Shown here in pieces: positions 13,375 to 15,705 of a stretch of 15,705 bases of DNA. The notes under the pieces are model-generated. The model ran no database searches, was not told the DNA's origin, and saw only the letters and a program-made list of their open reading frames with translations. Position numbers and translations under genes: made by a program. Origin of the DNA: CAKRJP01 sp963589425 (GTDB lineage: Bacteria; Bacillota; Clostridia; Lachnospirales; Lachnospiraceae); contig CAVAKZ010000047.1 of the NCBI GenBank assembly GCA_963589425.1, positions 1 through 15,705 of the forward strand. Direction: 5' to 3'. Within the stretch, counting starts at the first letter, position 1; the number at the start of each line of letters is the position of its first letter.

Positions 13375-14330
13375 TAAATTCGGTAAATCGAAAGATTGAT
13401 GGTTGGACGACTTATCATAAGGTTGGCGAAGCTTTTCGCCATATTGCTGTGTACATTCGTGGATTGCTTCTAGAACTTTGTCAAAAAAAGCATCCTAAGT
13501 GGTCGAAGGAAAAGATTCTAGAAAAATATTGGTATGTGGATTCTCAGGGGAGAAACTGTTATGCTTTGCCGGATAAAAGAGAAGTTCAAATAAAATTTCT
13601 GCAAGATACTTTGTACACCTTATATCATCTGGCAAATACAAAGTTTAATCCATACATTGATATTGGCTATGTAGAAAAGAGGGTGGAAGAACGGCAGATC
13701 AGGAGTGCTACGGGGATATATCGTGGAATATGGAACAGACAGAATGGTTGTTGCTATTATTGCGGTCGAAAGATATTGGCTGATCAGGAAAAGACGGTGG
13801 TAGAAGTTGATGGAAGTAAGAGCAGAAAAGCAGCGAGACTGGCCTATATACATACCCGCTGCTTATCTGCTTCTTTTGAATCTGTAAAGACATTGGATAT
13901 TCCGGAATCATGGACCGATGTTATGGAACTCTTACAACGAATCGATTTTAACAGAAACCCTTTGATGGCAATGAGATTAAGTCCGCTTTCGGAATTTTTC
14001 AGAACATGCAGCAAGCATTCAGTGACACTGACATTTAAAGAGATAGAAGAAATTATTGGAAATGAGCTGGGAGTTACAGCCAATCAAGAACAATTTTGGT
14101 ATAGAACGGGTTTTAATAACATTAGCCAGTGTTGGTTGGATAATGGTTATCAGGTTAAAAGAATTCATTTGAATGGGAAAAATCGAGAGGTTTTTGTTTT
14201 GACTATGGAAAGCAGAAATAAGGCCAGTGTAGAAATTCCGGAAGTAATCAGGTACGGAAGAATTCCGGACGAGGCAAAATATGAATTGGAAAATTATTTT
14301 CAATATATCATCAAAAAATATGGATTATGA
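13353..14330 (+). CDS. Group II intron maturase/HNH-like fragment joined to a DUF7662-like domain
   Basis: The frame is open from 13302 to 14330. The ATG at 13353 gives 325 residues, but codons before that lie in the exonuclease remnant and are not part of this family. Residues 7-102 resemble the C-terminal maturase (domain X) of group II intron proteins: VNRKIDGWTTYHKVG, then LCQKKHPKWSKEKILEKYW, then LANTKFNPYID. Residues 127-170 resemble their HNH endonuclease, with C134/C137 and H167/C170 of the zinc site. The usual His-His core is replaced by VVEVDG, so nuclease activity is doubtful. Residues 209-285 resemble DUF7662 (LSEFF, LTFKEIEEIIG, then CWLDNGYQVKRIHLNG). The reverse transcriptase domains are absent, and no ribosome site stands before the ATG. 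Probably a truncated or fused remnant. Confidence 0.6.
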   Translation: MGSQKSLINSVNRKIDGWTTYHKVGEAFRHIAVYIRGLLLELCQKKHPKWSKEKILEKYWYVDSQGRNCYALPDKREVQIKFLQDTLYTLYHLANTKFNPYIDIGYVEKRVEERQIRSATGIYRGIWNRQNGCCYYCGRKILADQEKTVVEVDGSKSRKAARLAYIHTRCLSASFESVKTLDIPESWTDVMELLQRIDFNRNPLMAMRLSPLSEFFRTCSKHSVTLTFKEIEEIIGNELGVTANQEQFWYRTGFNNISQCWLDNGYQVKRIHLNGKNREVFVLTMESRNKASVEIPEVIRYGRIPDEAKYELENYFQYIIKKYGL

Positions 14331-14354
14331 TTGAATAATGTTACAAAATCAGCA

Positions 14355-14411
14355 TACTAAATCTTGAAGAAAGGCATAAAATAGTGGTACTATATCTTGA
14401 AGAAAAGCATA
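14355..14411. repeat. 24-bp direct repeat, period 33
   Basis: Copies at 14355-14378 and 14388-14411 agree at 22 of 24 positions (core ATCTTGAAGAAA), 33 bp apart. They lie in the gap before the AAA ATPase gene. TTGAAG of copy 1 (14364-14369) and TACTAT of copy 2 (14388-14393) are 18 nt apart and could form a promoter. TACTATAT recurs once more at 14430. Confidence 0.7.
14364..14393 (+). promoter_or_regulatory. Possible promoter of the AAA ATPase gene
   Basis: TTGAAG (14364-14369), 18 nt and TACTAT (14388-14393) give a plausible housekeeping promoter with transcription starting near 14400, about 50 nt before the ATG. Both boxes lie inside the direct repeat, so the repeat may be a regulator site or a duplication of part of the promoter. 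Confidence 0.4.
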
Positions 14412-14451
14412 TTTTATAAAAGAATGACTTACTATATGCGGGAGGAAGAGG

Positions 14452-15705
14452 ATGTTTTTTGAAAGAAAAGTATATAAAAAAATGATAGAATGGAAAAAAA
14501 AATATGCGGATAAATATGCGATTCTGCTTGAAGGAGCAAGACGAGTTGGAAAATCAACAATTGCAGAATGTTTTGCTCAGAATGAATATAAATCCTATAT
14601 TCTGATAGATTTTTCGAAAACAACGGATACAATACGTGACTGTTTCGAAGATATAGGAAATCTAAATATGTTTTTTTTGAGACTACAGGCAGAAACAGGA
14701 GTAACTTTATATACACATGAATCTTTAATTATTTTTGATGAAGTACAGCTTTTCCCAAAGGCCAGACAGGCAATCAAACATCTCGTAGCTGATGGAAGAT
14801 ACCATTATCTGGAAACAGGGTCTCTGATATCAATAAAGAAAAATGTAAAAGATATTCTTATTCCGTCAGAAGAAATGAAAATACAGGTCTGTCCAATGGA
14901 TTATGAAGAATTTTGCCTGGCCACAGGGAGTAATTATGAACTGCTGCAGCAAATTTATCAAATGGAATCGTCAATCGGTCAGGCAACAAATCGTAAATTA
15001 ATGAGAGATTTGAGAGTTTATATGGCGGTAGGAGGGATGCCGCAGGCAGTAGAGGCATATATAGAAGGAAAAAATTTTTCGGAAATTGATATAGTGAAAA
15101 GGCAGATTATCACTCTCTATGAAGAAGATTTCAAGAAGATTGATTCATCAGGAAGAATATCAGCTTTGTATCATTCTATTCCGGCTCAGTTGGCAAAGGA
15201 TTCACGAAAATACCGGATTACAACAGCTATAGGAAAGAAAAATAATACCAGAGCGGATGAATTACTATATGAATTAATTGATTCTAAAGCAGTTTTACTA
15301 TGTTATAATTCAACGGACCCAAGGGTTAGCCTGTCAGATACAAAAGATTTGGACAGTTACAAATTATATCTATCAGATACAGGATTATTCGTGACGCTGA
15401 TGTTTATTGATCGGCCAGTAACAGAAAATAATGTATATGCAAAATTATTATCTGACAAATTGCCGGCAAATCTGGGATATCTTTATGAAAATCTTGTTGC
15501 TCAAATGATAACAGCATCCGGGAGAGAACTTTATTATCATACATGGGAAAAGGCTGGTAGTACACATTATTATGAAGTTGATTTTCTGATTTCAGAGGGA
15601 AGTAAAATAAATGCTTTTGAGATAAAATCTTCCGGAGCAGGAAAACATGAGTCAATCAAGATGTTTTATAAAAAATTTTCAAAGAATGTGCATAACATAT
15701 ATTTG
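14452..15705 (+). CDS. DUF4143-type AAA family ATPase (3' end outside window)
   Basis: The open frame runs from the ATG at 14452 to the window edge with 418 codons and no stop. GGAGGAAGAG at 14441-14450 sets the start. Residues 28-36 (GARRVGKST) are the Walker A loop, 92-99 (LIIFDEVQ) Walker B, and YLETGSL (119-125) a sensor-like strand. The rest resembles the family of ATPases ending in DUF4143, with MAVGGMPQAVEAY and YLSDTGLF. A nuclease-like EVDFLIS (375-381) followed by FEIKSS (389-394) gives D377 and E390-x-K392, the arrangement of PD-(D/E)XK folds. The biological role of these widespread accessory-genome proteins is not settled, and toxin-like or DNA-repair roles are only suggestions. 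It lies downstream of the exonuclease/maturase scar in what looks like an accessory segment. Confidence 0.85.
   Translation, partial: MFFERKVYKKMIEWKKKYADKYAILLEGARRVGKSTIAECFAQNEYKSYILIDFSKTTDTIRDCFEDIGNLNMFFLRLQAETGVTLYTHESLIIFDEVQLFPKARQAIKHLVADGRYHYLETGSLISIKKNVKDILIPSEEMKIQVCPMDYEEFCLATGSNYELLQQIYQMESSIGQATNRKLMRDLRVYMAVGGMPQAVEAYIEGKNFSEIDIVKRQIITLYEEDFKKIDSSGRISALYHSIPAQLAKDSRKYRITTAIGKKNNTRADELLYELIDSKAVLLCYNSTDPRVSLSDTKDLDSYKLYLSDTGLFVTLMFIDRPVTENNVYAKLLSDKLPANLGYLYENLVAQMITASGRELYYHTWEKAGSTHYYEVDFLISEGSKINAFEIKSSGAGKHESIKMFYKKFSKNVHNIYL

Noticed and set aside
14355..14411. CRISPR array
   Set aside because: Only two copies and a 9-nt gap between them; no further repeats or cas genes.
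14331..14451. Group II intron domain V/VI and 3' end after the maturase-like frame
   Set aside because: No GAGCCGTATGCG-type hairpin or tail structure was seen; only the direct repeat and promoter-like boxes are there.

Overview
The window looks like a piece of a low-to-mid GC anaerobic Clostridia genome, most likely Lachnospiraceae. The reasons are the strong AGGAGG-type ribosome sites, a pyruvate:ferredoxin oxidoreductase start, a DUF2798 membrane protein, a LytTR regulator carrying a PAS-like tail, and a clostridial-type GH36 alpha-galactosidase. This assignment rests on protein resemblance and was not checked by search.

Layout. (1) Positions 1-1875: the 5' end of a leftward pyruvate:ferredoxin oxidoreductase gene and a rightward MATE exporter are driven from overlapping divergent promoters. 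A long hairpin terminator lies further downstream. (2) 1969-3129: a small DUF2798 membrane protein and a LytTR/PAS regulator converge and overlap by 15 bp at their 3' ends. (3) 3380-9554: the central operon contains a TetR-type regulator, an uncharacterised GT-B glycosyltransferase-like protein, a MelB-like (GPH family) cation:sugar symporter and a GH36 alpha-galactosidase. It ends in an intrinsic terminator that overlaps the last stop codon. Two inverted repeats of identical architecture (GAAACTR-N12-YAGTTTC) bracket the predicted promoter. (4) 9577-10499: a short-chain dehydrogenase has its own promoter. (5) 10584-13073: a cytosolic diguanylate cyclase with three PAS-like modules at an exact 150-residue period is followed by a histidine phosphatase. 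(6) 13135-15705: a scarred accessory segment holds an exonuclease III remnant cut off after about 70-79 codons. It is joined to a truncated group II intron-type maturase/HNH fragment that continues into a DUF7662-like domain. Next come a 24-bp direct repeat and a DUF4143-type AAA ATPase that runs off the window.

How the genes work together. The symporter keeps the MelB residues for cation and galactoside binding, and the GH36 enzyme keeps both catalytic aspartates, so import and intracellular hydrolysis of alpha-galactosides is well supported. The TetR + GPH transporter + glycosidase logic resembles the E. coli gus (uid) operon, where a TetR-family repressor, a glycosidase and a GPH transporter act together. 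The unexplained member is the 501-residue GT-B-like protein. It has MGDG-synthase/MurG-like signatures and is encoded first after the regulator, which is the best candidate here for an undescribed function.
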